Assembly: GCF_000184745.1 (NCBI RefSeq)
Contig: NC_014931.1
Span: forward strand, 5,208,001-5,272,000
Length of the DNA: 64,000 bases
Reading direction: 5' to 3'
From: Variovorax paradoxus EPS
GTDB taxonomy: Bacteria; Pseudomonadota; Gammaproteobacteria; Burkholderiales; Burkholderiaceae_C
Shown here piece after piece: positions 48,072-58,233 of the stretch. Position 1 is the stretch's first letter. Each line of letters starts with the position of its first letter. The position numbers and the translations under genes were made by a program. Under the pieces are notes generated by a model. That model saw nothing but the letters and a program-made list of their open reading frames with translations, was not told the DNA's origin and made no database searches.

Positions 48072-50018
48072 TCAGCGGCCGCCGTCCCCGAGAAACACCT
48101 TGTCCAGATAGCCCGCGTGCTCCCGCACGTAGAAGGGCCGCAGGTGCTCGCGGTCCTTGTAGACCGGCGTGCCGTCCGGCATGGACCGAACGCACTCACC
48201 CGATTTACAAAGCTGCGCCAGCACGTCGATGGCCTCCGCGCCGCTCGATTCGGCAATGCGCTTCAACCGCTCGTTGAGCTGCGCCTGCTCGGGCGGCAAG
48301 GGGCCGGTCGTGGTGCTGGTCAGCGCCGTCATCTGCCCCATGCGGCTGCCTTCGATCAGGCGGCGCGGCTCGAACTCCACGCTGCGCGCGTTGTCCAGTA
48401 GCAGATACACCTTCTTCTTGCTCTGGACCAGCGTGGTCAGCAGCTTCTCGAGCGCGTCGAGCGAACGCCCGAGACCCGGGCCGCCGTTGTTGATCGGATA
48501 GGCCGAGGTGCCGTCCTGGAAGTAGAACGCCAGCGGGAAATTCCCGGTGAAGTAGCAGTTCCAGCAGGCGCCCACGACGACCGCGTCGATCTGCGGATCA
48601 AGCGCCAGTTCGAGCATGCCGGTGCGCGCCTTGTCGCAGCCTTCGTTGCCATCGGACAGCACGCCCGGCACGGGCGGGCAGGCGCCGTAGGTCGCGAAGT
48701 ACGCCGTGGCCATCTGCCCCGGCGCGCTGCGTGCGAGTTCCAATGCGCGCGGCGCGTACTGCTGCACATGGCTGTCGCCGATCAGCAGCACCTTGCGCGC
48801 GCCGTTGCCGGTGCGCTCGACCTTGTGCGCGCCGAGCTTTTCCTGCTTGAAGCCGTCGTAGTAGTTGTCGTCCACCGTGGCATCGGTCACCTTGCGCAGC
48901 AGGTCGCTGCCGTTGCGCGGCGGCATGCCGCCCAGCGCCAGCACGCCGACCAGCGCTACCGCCACGCCGGAACCCGCCAGCGTGCGCAGCATGCCGACGC
49001 TCGTGCGCGCACGGGTGAAACGTTCAAGAAAACGGTAGGTGGCCCAGGCCAGCAAGACGCTCGCGACCACCGCGCCCGCACGCACCCACGCCGACGGATG
49101 GCCCTCCTCCACGATCCGCGCGTACACCAGGAGCGGCCAGTGCCACAGGTAGAGCGGATAGCTGATGAGGCCGATCCACACCATCATCCGGTTCGACAGC
49201 ACGTACTTGTTCAGCACGCCGGTCGGGCCAGCCGCGATGCAGCTCACCGCCCCCAGCGTCGGCAGGAGCGCCCACCAGCCCGGGAAGGCCTTGTCGCTGC
49301 GCGTCATCACGAGCCCCAGCACGATCAGCGCTACGCCGAGCACCGACTGCAGATGGCTGCGCCACACGTTCGACGCGACAGGCCTCAGGCGCATGCACGC
49401 CAGGATGCCGCCTACCATCAGCTCCCAGAAGCGCGACAGCGGTGAATAGAAGGCCGCCTCGCGGAATGGATGGATCGTCGTCACATTGACCAGGAACGAC
49501 GCCACTGCGATCACCCACAGCAGCCGCACGATCGGCCAGCGCCGCCGCCATGCCACGCCCAGCAGCAGCGGCCAGAAAATATAGAACTGCTCCTCGATGC
49601 CCAGTGACCAGAGATGCAGCAGTGGCTTGGTCTCGGCCGCGGTATCGAAGTACCCCGACTCGCCCCAGAAGATGAAGTTGGCCACGAAGGCGGCACCGCC
49701 CGCCGCCTGCTTGCCGAGCTCGGCAAACTCCCGTGGCAAGAGCGCATACCAGCCGAAGGCCAGCGTGGCGGCCAGCACCAGCATCAGCGCCGGGAAGATC
49801 CGCCGGATGCGCCGCGCATAGAAGTCGCGGTAGCTGAAGTCGCTCGCCGCGTGGCTCTGCATGATGATCGTCGTGATCAGGAAGCCCGAGATCACGAAGA
49901 AGATGTCGACCCCGATGAAGCCGCCGGGCAGCGCATCGGGGAACGCGTGGAACGCCAGCACCGACGCGACGGCGACGGCGCGCAGGCCATCGATGTCGGG
50001 GCGGTACTTGGGATGCAT
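48072..50018 (-). CDS. OafA/YrhL-type acyltransferase with C-terminal SGNH domain
   Basis: A 648-residue two-part protein: an acyltransferase-3 membrane domain of about ten helices (1-365; YRPDIDGLRAVAVASVLAFH with R13 and H24, and FFVISGFLITTIIM) and a periplasmic SGNH domain (about 405-648) with GDSH at 414-417 and D622/H625 in DREHL. Such fusions O-acetylate lipopolysaccharide O-antigen or other surface glycans in one chain. It lies 54 bases downstream of mutT on the same strand and could be read from that transcript. The acceptor is unknown. Confidence 0.92.
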   Translation of the reverse strand: MHPKYRPDIDGLRAVAVASVLAFHAFPDALPGGFIGVDIFFVISGFLITTIIMQSHAASDFSYRDFYARRIRRIFPALMLVLAATLAFGWYALLPREFAELGKQAAGGAAFVANFIFWGESGYFDTAAETKPLLHLWSLGIEEQFYIFWPLLLGVAWRRRWPIVRLLWVIAVASFLVNVTTIHPFREAAFYSPLSRFWELMVGGILACMRLRPVASNVWRSHLQSVLGVALIVLGLVMTRSDKAFPGWWALLPTLGAVSCIAAGPTGVLNKYVLSNRMMVWIGLISYPLYLWHWPLLVYARIVEEGHPSAWVRAGAVVASVLLAWATYRFLERFTRARTSVGMLRTLAGSGVAVALVGVLALGGMPPRNGSDLLRKVTDATVDDNYYDGFKQEKLGAHKVERTGNGARKVLLIGDSHVQQYAPRALELARSAPGQMATAYFATYGACPPVPGVLSDGNEGCDKARTGMLELALDPQIDAVVVGACWNCYFTGNFPLAFYFQDGTSAYPINNGGPGLGRSLDALEKLLTTLVQSKKKVYLLLDNARSVEFEPRRLIEGSRMGQMTALTSTTTGPLPPEQAQLNERLKRIAESSGAEAIDVLAQLCKSGECVRSMPDGTPVYKDREHLRPFYVREHAGYLDKVFLGDGGR

Positions 50019-50072
50019 CTTCGGGGTCAGGCCTCGGGCGACGTCCGGCCGTGGTGCGGCCGGTCGCCCCCA

Positions 50073-50531
50073 TCAGGCCAGCGTCGAGACGGCCAGCGCC
50101 GCCGAAGCGGGCAGGCCGCGCTCCTGCACCAGCCATTCGAGCACCGGCAGTGCGCCCGGCAGCACAGGCGCCACGTCGAGCGGCAATTGCTGCCACGCCA
50201 TCGCCTGGCCTTCGCGCATCTCGAACTCGCCGGTCCACGCCGTCACCTTGCACCAGTGCAGGCGCACCAGCGCATGCGGATAGTCGTGCTCCGTGACCTT
50301 CCAGACCGAAGCGCCTGCTATGGTGATGCCGAGCTCTTCCTGCAGCTCGCGACGCAGCGCCCCTTCGACCGTTTCACCCGCTTCGATCTTGCCGCCCGGA
50401 AACTCCCAGTAGCCCGCGTAGGCCTTGCCTTCGGGTCGGGTCGATAGCAGCAGCGCATCGTCGGCGAGACGGATCAGCACACCGACCGCGACCTCGGTGT
50501 GCTTGCGCGCACCCTTGCCGTCTGCGCTCAC
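50073..50531 (-). CDS. MutT-like Nudix hydrolase (8-oxo-dGTP type)
   Basis: A 152-residue Nudix protein. The box GGKIEAGETVEGALRRELQE sits in YWEFPGGKIEAGE, with the N-terminal VAVGVLIRLADDALLLSTRPEGK typical of MutT (cleansing 8-oxo-dGTP). The start is a GTG at 50531 forming a GTGA overlap with the DUF815 gene stop; the frame is open upstream but runs inside that gene. It is the end of the secA-argJ-DUF815-mutT series. Confidence 0.9.
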   Translation of the reverse strand: MSADGKGARKHTEVAVGVLIRLADDALLLSTRPEGKAYAGYWEFPGGKIEAGETVEGALRRELQEELGITIAGASVWKVTEHDYPHALVRLHWCKVTAWTGEFEMREGQAMAWQQLPLDVAPVLPGALPVLEWLVQERGLPASAALAVSTLA

Positions 50532-51403
50532 GCGGCACCCCGGCCCGCGTAGTCGCGGGCGAACTGGTAAGCCACCCGGCCGCTGCGCGAACCGCGCTCG
50601 AGCGCCCAGACCAGCGCTTCGGGCCGCGCCGCCTCGATGGCGGCTTTGTCCACGCCGAACGACGAGAGCCACTGCCCCACGATCGTCAGGTATTCGTTCT
50701 GGCTGAATGGGTAGAAGCTCACCCAGAGGCCGAAGCGCTCGGACAGCGAAATCTTCTCCTCGATCACCTCGCCCGGATGGACCTCGCCGTCCTCGGTGTG
50801 GGTATAGCTGAGGTTGTCCTTCATGTACTCGGGCAGCAGGTGGCGCCGGTTGCTGGTCGCGTAGATCAGCACATTGGGCGTCGATGCCGCGATCGAGCCG
50901 TCAAGAATCGACTTGAGCGCCTTGTAGCCCGGCTCGCCCTCGTCGAAGCTCAGGTCGTCGCTGAACACGATGAACTTCTCGGGACGCTGCGAGACCACCT
51001 CGACGATGTCGGGCAGGTCGACCAGCTCGGCCTTGTCCACCTCGATGAGGCGCAGCCCCTGCGGCGCATAGGCCTGCAGGCAGGCGCGAATCAACGACGA
51101 CTTGCCTGTGCCGCGCGCGCCCGTCAGCAGCACGTTGTTGGCCGGCTTGCCTTCGACGAACTGGCGCGTGTTGCGCTCGATCTTTTCCTTCTGGACGTCG
51201 ATTTCCTTCAGCGAATCAAGCGCCATCGCGGCCACGTGTTTCACTGGTTCCAGCACGCCGTGGCCGGAATTGCGGCGGCGGTAGCGCCAGGCGATGGAAG
51301 CGTTCCAGTCCGTCGGCGCCGACAGCGGTTGCGGCAGGATCGATTCGATGCGGGTAATGAGCTGCTCGGCGCGCTCGATCAGCTTCTGGAACTGCTCGTT
51401 CAT
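50528..51403 (-). CDS. DUF815 family AAA+-like ATPase
   Basis: A 291-residue P-loop ATPase of the DUF815 family. Walker [10 protein letters not shown] lies in [19 protein letters not shown], Walker B is [13 protein letters not shown], and sensor-like [13 protein letters not shown] and a lid region ([15 protein letters not shown]) follow. Its partner and role are unknown. It overlaps argJ (ATGA) and mutT (GTGA) by four bases each, so all three are coupled. This order is common in Comamonadaceae. Confidence 0.88.
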   Translation of the reverse strand: MNEQFQKLIERAEQLITRIESILPQPLSAPTDWNASIAWRYRRRNSGHGVLEPVKHVAAMALDSLKEIDVQKEKIERNTRQFVEGKPANNVLLTGARGTGKSSLIRACLQAYAPQGLRLIEVDKAELVDLPDIVEVVSQRPEKFIVFSDDLSFDEGEPGYKALKSILDGSIAASTPNVLIYATSNRRHLLPEYMKDNLSYTHTEDGEVHPGEVIEEKISLSERFGLWVSFYPFSQNEYLTIVGQWLSSFGVDKAAIEAARPEALVWALERGSRSGRVAYQFARDYAGRGAA

Positions 51404-52629
51404 GACCGGTAGTCGGCGTTGATGGTCACGTATTCGTGGCTGAAGTCGCAGGTCCAGACGGTCTCACTGGCGTTGCCGCGGCCGAGGCCGACGCGCACCG
51501 TGATCTCGCTCTGCTTCATCACGCGCTGGCCGTCTTCCTCGCGGTACGAGGGGTTGCGCCCACCCTTGACCGCCACGTGCACGTCGTCCAGGAACAGGTC
51601 GATGCCGGTCTGGTCGAGGTCGGCAATGCCCGCATAGCCGACCGCTGCCAGGATGCGGCCCAGGTTCGGGTCGCTGGCATAGAAAGCGGTCTTCACCAGC
51701 GGCGAATGGGCGATCGCGTAAGCCACCTGCTTGCACTCGGCAGCGTCACGGCCGCCTTCGACCTGGATGGTGATGAACTTGGTTGCGCCTTCGCCGTCGC
51801 GCACGATGGCCTGCGCCAGGAGGCGCGCCACGTTCTGCATGGCCGCCACGAGTGCCTGGCCGTCAGCGGATTCGAGCGAGGTGATGGTCGCGTGCGCCGC
51901 CTTCTGCGTGGCGATGACGACGAACGAATCGTTGGTCGAGGTGTCGCCGTCGATGGTCACGCGGTTGAACGAGGCATCGGCCAGCAGCTTGGCCAGCGGC
52001 TGGATCAGCGACGGATCGATCTTCGCGTCGGTCGCCATGAAGCCGAGCATGGTCGCCATGTTCGGGCGGATCATGCCGGCGCCCTTGCTGATGCCGGTGA
52101 TGGTGACGGTGGCGCCGCCGATCTGGACCTTCTGGCTGAACGCCTTGGGGATCGTGTCGGTGGTCATGATGCCTTCGGCGGCACGTGCCCAGTGGTTTTC
52201 CGATGCGTCGGCGAGCGCTGCGGGCAGGCCCGCTTCGATGCGGTCCACCGGCAGCGGCTCCATGATCACGCCCGTCGAGAACGGCAGGATCTGCTCGGGC
52301 GCGATCTCCAGCTTGCGCGCGAGCGCGATGCAGGTGGAGCGGGTGCGCATGAGGCCGTCTTCGCCCGTGCCTGCGTTGGCGTTGCCGGTGTTGATCACCA
52401 TCGCGCGAATGCCGTAATTGGCCGCCAGGTGATCGCGGCAGACCTGCACCGGCGCCGCGCAGAAACGGTTCTGGGTGAACACCCCACCGACCGCCGAGCC
52501 TTCGTCGATCAGCACGACGGTCAGGTCCTTGCGGTTGGCCTTTCGCACGCCCGCTTCGGCCACGCCGATGCGGACGCCAGGCACCGCGAACAAGGCGGCG
52601 GGATCAGGGGCGGACAGGTTCACGGGCAT
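51400..52629 (-). CDS. argJ: Bifunctional glutamate N-acetyltransferase / amino-acid acetyltransferase
   Basis: ArgJ recycles acetyl groups in arginine synthesis. It has 409 residues and self-cleaves before the catalytic Thr193 in the ATMLGF motif ([17 protein letters not shown]). Other conserved parts are [30 protein letters not shown] and the C-terminal [13 protein letters not shown]. It is 30 bases after secA and coupled to the DUF815 gene. Confidence 0.96.
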   Translation of the reverse strand: MPVNLSAPDPAALFAVPGVRIGVAEAGVRKANRKDLTVVLIDEGSAVGGVFTQNRFCAAPVQVCRDHLAANYGIRAMVINTGNANAGTGEDGLMRTRSTCIALARKLEIAPEQILPFSTGVIMEPLPVDRIEAGLPAALADASENHWARAAEGIMTTDTIPKAFSQKVQIGGATVTITGISKGAGMIRPNMATMLGFMATDAKIDPSLIQPLAKLLADASFNRVTIDGDTSTNDSFVVIATQKAAHATITSLESADGQALVAAMQNVARLLAQAIVRDGEGATKFITIQVEGGRDAAECKQVAYAIAHSPLVKTAFYASDPNLGRILAAVGYAGIADLDQTGIDLFLDDVHVAVKGGRNPSYREEDGQRVMKQSEITVRVGLGRGNASETVWTCDFSHEYVTINADYRS

Positions 52630-52659
52630 GGGGGTTCTCTCAATGAAAGGTTCGGGACG

Positions 52660-55446
52660 TCAGCTCAGCTTGCCGTGGCACTGCTTGTATTTCTTGCCAC
52701 TGCCGCAAGGGCACGGGTCGTTGCGGCCGACGCGCGCGAAGGCGGCGGCTTCGGCGCTCAGGGCGCCCGCACCGATGGCCGCGAGGCGGCGCTGGTTGTC
52801 CTCGTCGACGCGCACCTCGACCTCGCCGGTCTCGGTCGGCGCGCTGTAGGTGATGTTGGCCACGTTCTCGCCGCGGCTTTCCATGGCTTCGGCGGCTTCC
52901 TCGAGCTGCTCGCCCGACTGCACGCGCACCGTCATCAGTTGGCGCGTGACCTCGTTCTTCACCGAGTCGAGCAACTGGCCGAAGAGCTCGAAGGCTTCGC
53001 GCTTGTATTCCTGCTTGGGCTGCTTTTGCGCATAGCCGCGCAGGTGGATGCCCTGGCGCAGGTAGTCGAGCGAGGCCAGGTGTTCGCGCCAGTGGGTGTC
53101 GATGCTCTGCAGCAGCACCATGCGCTCGAACTGGGTGAAGTTTTCCTGGCCGATCAGCGCCACCTTGGCGTCGAAGGCTTCGTTGGCGGCCTTGACCACC
53201 TTTTCGAGCACGTCTTCGTCGGAGATCGCGTCGGAGGCCTCGACCTCCTTCTTGATCGGCATGTCCAGGCCCCACTCGTTGAAGAGCGCCTTCTCGAGGC
53301 CTTCCAGGTCCCACTGCTCCTCGACCGATTCGGCCGGCACGTACTGCCGCACCACGTCCATGAAGCAGCCTTCGCGCAGCGCGGCGATCTGCGCCGTGAG
53401 GTCGGTGGCATCGAGGATGTCGTTGCGCTGCTGGTAGATCACCTTGCGCTGGTCGTTCGACACGTCGTCGTACTCGAGCAATTGCTTGCGGATATCGAAG
53501 TTGCGCGCCTCGACCTTGCGCTGCGCGCTCTCGATGCTGCGGGTGACGATGCCGGCCTCGATGGCCTCGCCGTCGGGCATCTTCAGGCGATCCATGATCG
53601 CCTTCACGCGGTCACCCGCGAAGATGCGCATCAGCGGATCGTCCAGGCTCAGGTAGAAGCGCGAAGAACCCGGGTCGCCCTGTCGGCCCGAACGGCCGCG
53701 CAGCTGGTTGTCGATGCGGCGCGACTCGTGGCGTTCGGTGGCAATGATGCGCAGGCCGCCGAGCGACTTTACGAATTCATGGTCCTTGGTCCACTCGGCA
53801 CGCACGTGCGCGATGTCGGCCTGCTTGGTCGCTTCGTCGCGGCCTTCGTCGTTCTCGATGGCCTCGATCATCTTCTCGATGTTGCCGCCCAGCACGATGT
53901 CGGTGCCGCGGCCGGCCATGTTGGTCGCGATGGTGATCATCTTCGTGCGGCCGGCCTGCGCCACGATGTCGGCTTCGCGCGCATGCTGCTTGGCGTTGAG
54001 CACCTGGTGCGGCAGCCCCGCCTGCGTGAGCAGGCCGTCGATGATTTCGGAGTTTTCGATGGACGAGGTGCCCACCAGCACCGGCTGGCCGCGTTCGTAG
54101 CACTCGCGGATGTCCTGGATGGCGGCCTCGTACTTCTCGCGCGTGGTCTTGTAGACGCGGTCGAGCTGGTCTTCGCGCTTGCTGATGCGGTTCGGCGGAA
54201 TGATGACCGTCTCGAGACCGTAGATTTCCTGGAACTCGTAGGCCTCGGTGTCGGCCGTGCCGGTCATGCCGGCCAGCTTGCCGTACAGGCGGAAGTAGTT
54301 CTGGAAGGTGATCGAGGCCATCGTCTGGTTCTCGGCCTGGATCTCGACGCCTTCCTTGGCTTCCACGGCCTGGTGCAGGCCGTCGCTCCAGCGGCGGCCC
54401 GTCATGAGGCGGCCGGTGAACTCGTCGACGATGGTCACTTCGCCCTGCTGGACCACGTAGTGCTGGTCGCGGTGGTACAGGTGACGTGCGCGCAGCGCCG
54501 CCGTCAGGTGGTGCATCAACGTGATGTTGGCCGGGTCGTAGAGCGACGCGCCCTCGGGCAGCAGCTTGAATTCGCCCAGGATGCGCTCGGCGTTCTCATG
54601 GCCGTCTTCGGTCAGGAAGACCTGGTGCGTCTTCTCGTCGACCGTGAAGTCGCCCGGCACCGTGACGCCTTCGCCCGTGCGCGGGTCGGCTTCGCCTTCC
54701 TGCTTCTTGAGCAGCGGCACCACCTTGTTGATGGCGAGATAAAGATCGGTGTGGTCTTCGGCCTGGCCGCTGATGATGAGCGGGGTGCGGGCTTCGTCGA
54801 TCAGGATCGAGTCCACCTCGTCGACGATCGCGAAGTTCAGCACACGCTGGACCCGGTCGCCCGGCTCGTACACCATGTTGTCGCGCAGGTAGTCGAAGCC
54901 GTACTCGTTGTTGGTGCCGTACGTGATGTCGCTGCCGTAGGCTTCCTGCTTCTCTTCCCGCGGCATCTGCGGCAGGTTGATGCCCACCGTGAGGCCCAGG
55001 AAGTTGTAGAGCCGGCCCATCCACTTGGCGTCGCGGCTGGCGAGGTAGTCGTTCACCGTGACCACGTGCACGCCCTTGCCGGACAGCGCATTCAGGTACA
55101 CCGGCAGCGTGGCGGTCAGCGTCTTGCCTTCGCCGGTGCGCATTTCGGAAATCTTGCCGTTGTGCAGCGCCATGCCGCCGAGCAGCTGGACGTCGAAGTG
55201 GCGCATCTTCATGATGCGCTTGGAGCCTTCGCGCACCGTGGCAAAGGCCTCCGGCAGCAGGGCGTCGAGCGATTCGCCCTTGGCCGCGCGGTCCTTGAAC
55301 TCCTGCGTCTTCGCGCGCAGCGCGTCGTCACTGAGCTTCTCGAACTCGGGTTCGAGCGCATTGATGCGTTCCACCGTCTTGCGATACTGCTTGAGGAGCC
55401 GGTCGTTGCGGCTGCCGAAGATCTGGGTCAGGAAGTTGGTTGCCAT
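52660..55446 (-). CDS. secA: Preprotein translocase ATPase SecA
   Basis: The motor of Sec protein export, 928 residues. Visible are Walker A in [28 protein letters not shown], Walker B with [20 protein letters not shown], the helicase motif [35 protein letters not shown] and the C-terminal zinc/SecB tail [14 protein letters not shown]. All key motifs are intact. It is divergent from the DciA-like gene. Confidence 0.98.
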   Translation of the reverse strand: MATNFLTQIFGSRNDRLLKQYRKTVERINALEPEFEKLSDDALRAKTQEFKDRAAKGESLDALLPEAFATVREGSKRIMKMRHFDVQLLGGMALHNGKISEMRTGEGKTLTATLPVYLNALSGKGVHVVTVNDYLASRDAKWMGRLYNFLGLTVGINLPQMPREEKQEAYGSDITYGTNNEYGFDYLRDNMVYEPGDRVQRVLNFAIVDEVDSILIDEARTPLIISGQAEDHTDLYLAINKVVPLLKKQEGEADPRTGEGVTVPGDFTVDEKTHQVFLTEDGHENAERILGEFKLLPEGASLYDPANITLMHHLTAALRARHLYHRDQHYVVQQGEVTIVDEFTGRLMTGRRWSDGLHQAVEAKEGVEIQAENQTMASITFQNYFRLYGKLAGMTGTADTEAYEFQEIYGLETVIIPPNRISKREDQLDRVYKTTREKYEAAIQDIRECYERGQPVLVGTSSIENSEIIDGLLTQAGLPHQVLNAKQHAREADIVAQAGRTKMITIATNMAGRGTDIVLGGNIEKMIEAIENDEGRDEATKQADIAHVRAEWTKDHEFVKSLGGLRIIATERHESRRIDNQLRGRSGRQGDPGSSRFYLSLDDPLMRIFAGDRVKAIMDRLKMPDGEAIEAGIVTRSIESAQRKVEARNFDIRKQLLEYDDVSNDQRKVIYQQRNDILDATDLTAQIAALREGCFMDVVRQYVPAESVEEQWDLEGLEKALFNEWGLDMPIKKEVEASDAISDEDVLEKVVKAANEAFDAKVALIGQENFTQFERMVLLQSIDTHWREHLASLDYLRQGIHLRGYAQKQPKQEYKREAFELFGQLLDSVKNEVTRQLMTVRVQSGEQLEEAAEAMESRGENVANITYSAPTETGEVEVRVDEDNQRRLAAIGAGALSAEAAAFARVGRNDPCPCGSGKKYKQCHGKLS

Positions 55447-55628
55447 TGGGTGGAGATGGGCGGGCGCCTGACACGACAGGCACTGCGACCGGATTCCCTA
55501 AGATATGGTGAAAGCAGTTGGGCGCGCTCGTTTCGAAATCAAGTTCGGCCTCGAGCAGCCTTTTTCCCGGCGCGAACGCCGGCAAACCGGGCATTTTAGC
55601 TGTCTTGTTTCTGTCCTCAGGATTACTC

Positions 55629-55937
55629 ATGTATCGCCGCCTCGCCCCCGCCATCAGCCTGCACCAGGCTGCAGAAGGCTCGCCCACGCTGGGCGGCCTG
55701 ATGGCGCGCGCGCGCGACAGCGCCGAGCGCCTGAAAGCCGTGGAAGGACTGATTCCGCCCGCCATGCGCGGCGCCGTGCAGGCCGGCCCTGCCGAGGGCG
55801 ACGTGTGGTGCCTGCTGGTCAAAGGCAGCGCCGCGGCCGCCAAGCTGCGCCAACTCGCTCCGATGCTTGTCACGCGGCTCAAGAACAGGGGTTGGGATGT
55901 GGCGACGATCCGCATCAAGGTGCACACGGGCCGCTGA
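55629..55937 (+). CDS. DUF721/DciA-like protein
   Basis: A 102-residue protein starting MYRRLAPAISLHQAAEG at 55629, with LKAVEGLIPPAMRGAVQAGPAEGDVWCLLVKGSAAAAKLRQLAP matching the DUF721 fold. DciA-type DUF721 proteins load the replicative helicase in bacteria lacking DnaC. This copy is short and starts near the secA promoter region, as in many betaproteobacteria. Function is by family inference. The frame is open further upstream, but that region is not conserved in character. Confidence 0.8.
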   Translation: MYRRLAPAISLHQAAEGSPTLGGLMARARDSAERLKAVEGLIPPAMRGAVQAGPAEGDVWCLLVKGSAAAAKLRQLAPMLVTRLKNRGWDVATIRIKVHTGR

Positions 55938-55969
55938 TCGACCGGCAGGCGCTTTGAATTGATTTTTCG

Positions 55970-55994
55970 TCTGGAAGTAGATAATATTTCCAGA
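55970..55994. promoter_or_regulatory. Operator A: 25-bp palindrome overlapping the reductase start
   Basis: TCTGGAA-N11-TTCCAGA; the N11 contains GATAATA. It matches operator B (58154-58178) at 20 of 25 positions with identical spacing. Its last base is the A of the ATG of the following gene, and GATAAT could act as the -10 box, so a bound protein would block both transcription and any leaderless start. The natural binder is the YheO/DauR-type regulator encoded at 58234. Confidence 0.7.
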
Positions 55995-56980
55995 TGACAC
56001 CCTCGACGTCGCCCGCCGACGCACTCCTCCTGCTGCTCGACAAGCACCAGGTCAACGCCCTCCTCTCTCCCGACGACGTGCTTGATGCCGTGCGCGAGGC
56101 CTTCGTTCTTCACAGCGACCGCGAAGGCCGCGTCTTCCCGGTCGTGCGCGAACCGCTCGCCACGGGCGGCGTGTTCGGCATCAAGTCGGGCGACGTACAG
56201 ACGCAGGGCCTGCTCGGCTTCAAGGCCGCCGGCTTCTGGCCCGCCAACCGACAGCGCGACGGCGAGCCGCACCAGGCAACGATCCTCCTGATCGACCCCG
56301 CCACGGGCCGGCCGCTGTGCGTGATCGACGGCAATGCGATCACGACCGTGCGCACCGGCGCGGCGGGCGGGCTCGGCCTCCAGCAACTTGCGCGGCCCGA
56401 CAGCACGCGGCTTTGCATCTTCGGCACCGGCGTGCAGGCGCGCATCCAGCTCGACTTCGCGCTGCGCCTATTGCCCACATTGCGCGAGGTGCGCTACGTG
56501 AGCGCCAATGGACAGCGCAACGCCGCGTTGGAGGAAAACTTCGCGGACCGCTGCAACATCGCGTCCGCCACCGACCGCAACGCCGCGGTCGCAGAGAGCG
56601 ACATCGTGATCACCGCGACACCGGGCGGTGGCGCACTGTTCGATCTGGACGCGCTTCAGCCCGGCACGCACCTGAACTGCGTCGGTGCCGACACACGCGG
56701 CAAGCGCGAACTCCCCGAAGGTTTGCTGACGCGCGCCCGCCTCTTCGTCGACGACCGCACGCAGGCGCAGCAGATCGGTGAAACCCAATGGGCGCCCGAT
56801 ACAGAAAGCACCGAACTGGGCGACCTGCTGAGCGGCAAGACCTCGTTAACTCGCGCTGACGGCGACATCACCGTCTTCGACATGACCGGCCTCGCGCTGC
56901 AAGACCTGACAGTCGCGCGCCTGCTCCAAGAGCGCGCGATTGCCACGGGCACAGGCACGCGCCTCGCCTGGCCCTGGTAA
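55994..56980 (+). CDS. Ornithine cyclodeaminase/mu-crystallin family reductase (delta1-pyrroline-2-carboxylate reductase-like)
   Basis: A 328-residue NAD(P)-binding enzyme. The N-terminal substrate domain has NALLSPDDVLDAVREAFVLHS and VFGIKSGDVQTQGLLGFKAAG (the active-site Lys region). The Rossmann part has CIFGTGVQARIQLDFAL, SDIVITATPGGGALF, the family's HLNCVGADTRGKRELP and LFVDDRTQA. Relatives reduce cyclic imines or imino acids (delta1-pyrroline-2-carboxylate, iminosuccinate, or 2-ketoarginine as DauB does). The product cannot be fixed. The ATG lies at the edge of operator A. It is convergent with the PLP gene, one base apart. Confidence 0.87.
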   Translation: MTPSTSPADALLLLLDKHQVNALLSPDDVLDAVREAFVLHSDREGRVFPVVREPLATGGVFGIKSGDVQTQGLLGFKAAGFWPANRQRDGEPHQATILLIDPATGRPLCVIDGNAITTVRTGAAGGLGLQQLARPDSTRLCIFGTGVQARIQLDFALRLLPTLREVRYVSANGQRNAALEENFADRCNIASATDRNAAVAESDIVITATPGGGALFDLDALQPGTHLNCVGADTRGKRELPEGLLTRARLFVDDRTQAQQIGETQWAPDTESTELGDLLSGKTSLTRADGDITVFDMTGLALQDLTVARLLQERAIATGTGTRLAWPW

Positions 56981-56981
56981 T

Positions 56982-58130
56982 TCAGGCGGCAGCGCCGCCG
57001 AAGAGCTCGGTCATGAACTGCGTCGACTTCAGGCCGGTGCCCGTCAGCAGCACGACCGTGGTTTCACTCGCCCGGATGTCGCCCCGCTCCGCCAGCACAT
57101 CGATGGCCGCAGCCGCCGTCGCGGAAGTCGGCTCGGCATAGAGCCCCGTCGAAGCCAACCGGCGCACCGCTGCCGCGATCTGCTCTTCGGTCAGCGCCAC
57201 TGTCTTGCCATTCGTCTCGCGCAGCGCCTGAAGGATTTCCTGCAGGCGCACAGGCCGCTTGATCGCCGTGCCTTCGGCGATCGTCGGCTTCACGATGCGA
57301 TCAACCAGCGTGTCCACGCCCGCCACAAAGCTCGCATCCACCGGCGAGCAGTTCAACGGCTGCGCCACGAAGATCCGCGGCAGCTTCGCGATCTGCCCCG
57401 CGGCCAGCAGTTCCTTGAAGCCGATCCAGCACCCGAGCACATTACTGCCCGCGCCGGCCGGAATCACCACGTTGTCGGGCGCGACGAAGCCCAGGTCTTC
57501 CCAGAGTTCATAGGCCAGCGTCTTCGTGCCCTGCAGGAAGAACGGATGCCAGTTGTGGCTCGCATAGAAGATCGATTCCGACTGGCGCACCGCCTCGTAT
57601 TCCGACTCCTCGCGCGGTCCCGGCACCAGTTGCACCTCGGCGCCGAAAGCGCGGATCTGCGCCACCTTGGGCGCCGGCGTGTAGCTCGGCGCGAGCACCT
57701 TCACCTTGATGCCCGCCGCCGCGCCCGCCGCGGCGATGGCCGCGCCGCCGTTGCCCGAGCTGTCTTCCAGCACCGCGTCGACGCCCAGTTGGCGCAGGAA
57801 CGAAATCATCACGGACGCACCACGGTCCTTGAAGCTGCAGGTCGGGTTGAACCACTCGAGCTTGAAGTGCGGCTCGAATGCGCCCCAGCGCTTCTGCACA
57901 AGCGGCGTACAGCCCTCGCCCATGCTCGCGGGCTGGTCGATCACGACCGGCAGCGCCGCGCGATAGCGCCACACCGAGCGCTCGCGCGCATCGATGTCGT
58001 CGCGCGTGATGCCCGGCAGCGGCGTCACCATCATCGGATTGCCGTCGTCGGAGCGCCAGCGGCGTTCCGAAAGGTCGTGATACCGGCCGGTGCGGAGATC
58101 GATATAGCGTGCGGGTTCCTGGCGTGTCAT
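56982..58130 (-). CDS. Threonine-synthase-like PLP enzyme (fold type II)
   Basis: A 382-residue PLP-dependent beta-elimination/replacement enzyme. The Schiff-base Lys101 is in NPTCSFKDRGASV, the phosphate loop is SSGNGGAAIAAAG, and GAGSNVLGCWIGFKELL is conserved. It lacks the usual N-terminal extension of true threonine synthases but has its own opening (YIDLRTGRYHDLSERRW). The start at 58130 follows AGGAGAA. Being controlled with an imino-acid reductase and a DauR-like regulator, it is more likely catabolic (an amino-acid lyase, racemase or dehydratase) than a thrC. The substrate is unknown. Confidence 0.8.
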   Translation of the reverse strand: MTRQEPARYIDLRTGRYHDLSERRWRSDDGNPMMVTPLPGITRDDIDARERSVWRYRAALPVVIDQPASMGEGCTPLVQKRWGAFEPHFKLEWFNPTCSFKDRGASVMISFLRQLGVDAVLEDSSGNGGAAIAAAGAAAGIKVKVLAPSYTPAPKVAQIRAFGAEVQLVPGPREESEYEAVRQSESIFYASHNWHPFFLQGTKTLAYELWEDLGFVAPDNVVIPAGAGSNVLGCWIGFKELLAAGQIAKLPRIFVAQPLNCSPVDASFVAGVDTLVDRIVKPTIAEGTAIKRPVRLQEILQALRETNGKTVALTEEQIAAAVRRLASTGLYAEPTSATAAAAIDVLAERGDIRASETTVVLLTGTGLKSTQFMTELFGGAAA

Positions 58131-58153
58131 GCGCGGTTCTCCTGGAGAATCTT

Positions 58154-58178
58154 TCTGGATTTGGATAATACATCCAGA
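58154..58178. promoter_or_regulatory. Operator B: 25-bp palindrome between PLP enzyme and regulator genes
   Basis: TCTGGAT-N11-ATCCAGA with GATAATA in the spacer, near-identical to operator A. It lies in the 103-base divergent promoter of the PLP gene and the YheO-type regulator, and the reverse strand of its centre reads TATTAT, a plausible -10 for the PLP gene. A weaker TGGA/TCCA pair follows at 58199-58213, so two regulator dimers may bind. Confidence 0.7.
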
Positions 58179-58233
58179 TATGGACTTTCTGTACAACTTG
58201 GATTCTTCGTCCAGAATTGGATACATTCCCGCC

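Noticed and set aside
51436..55599. A 1,387-codon open frame antisense to argJ and secA
   Set aside because: It is His/Arg/Asp-rich with no domain signal and lies exactly opposite two confidently identified genes; long antisense frames are expected in high-GC DNA.
58129..58233. Longer form of the YheO-type regulator from upstream ATGs
   Set aside because: The extension would translate through operator B, and the usual family N-terminus is at 58234.
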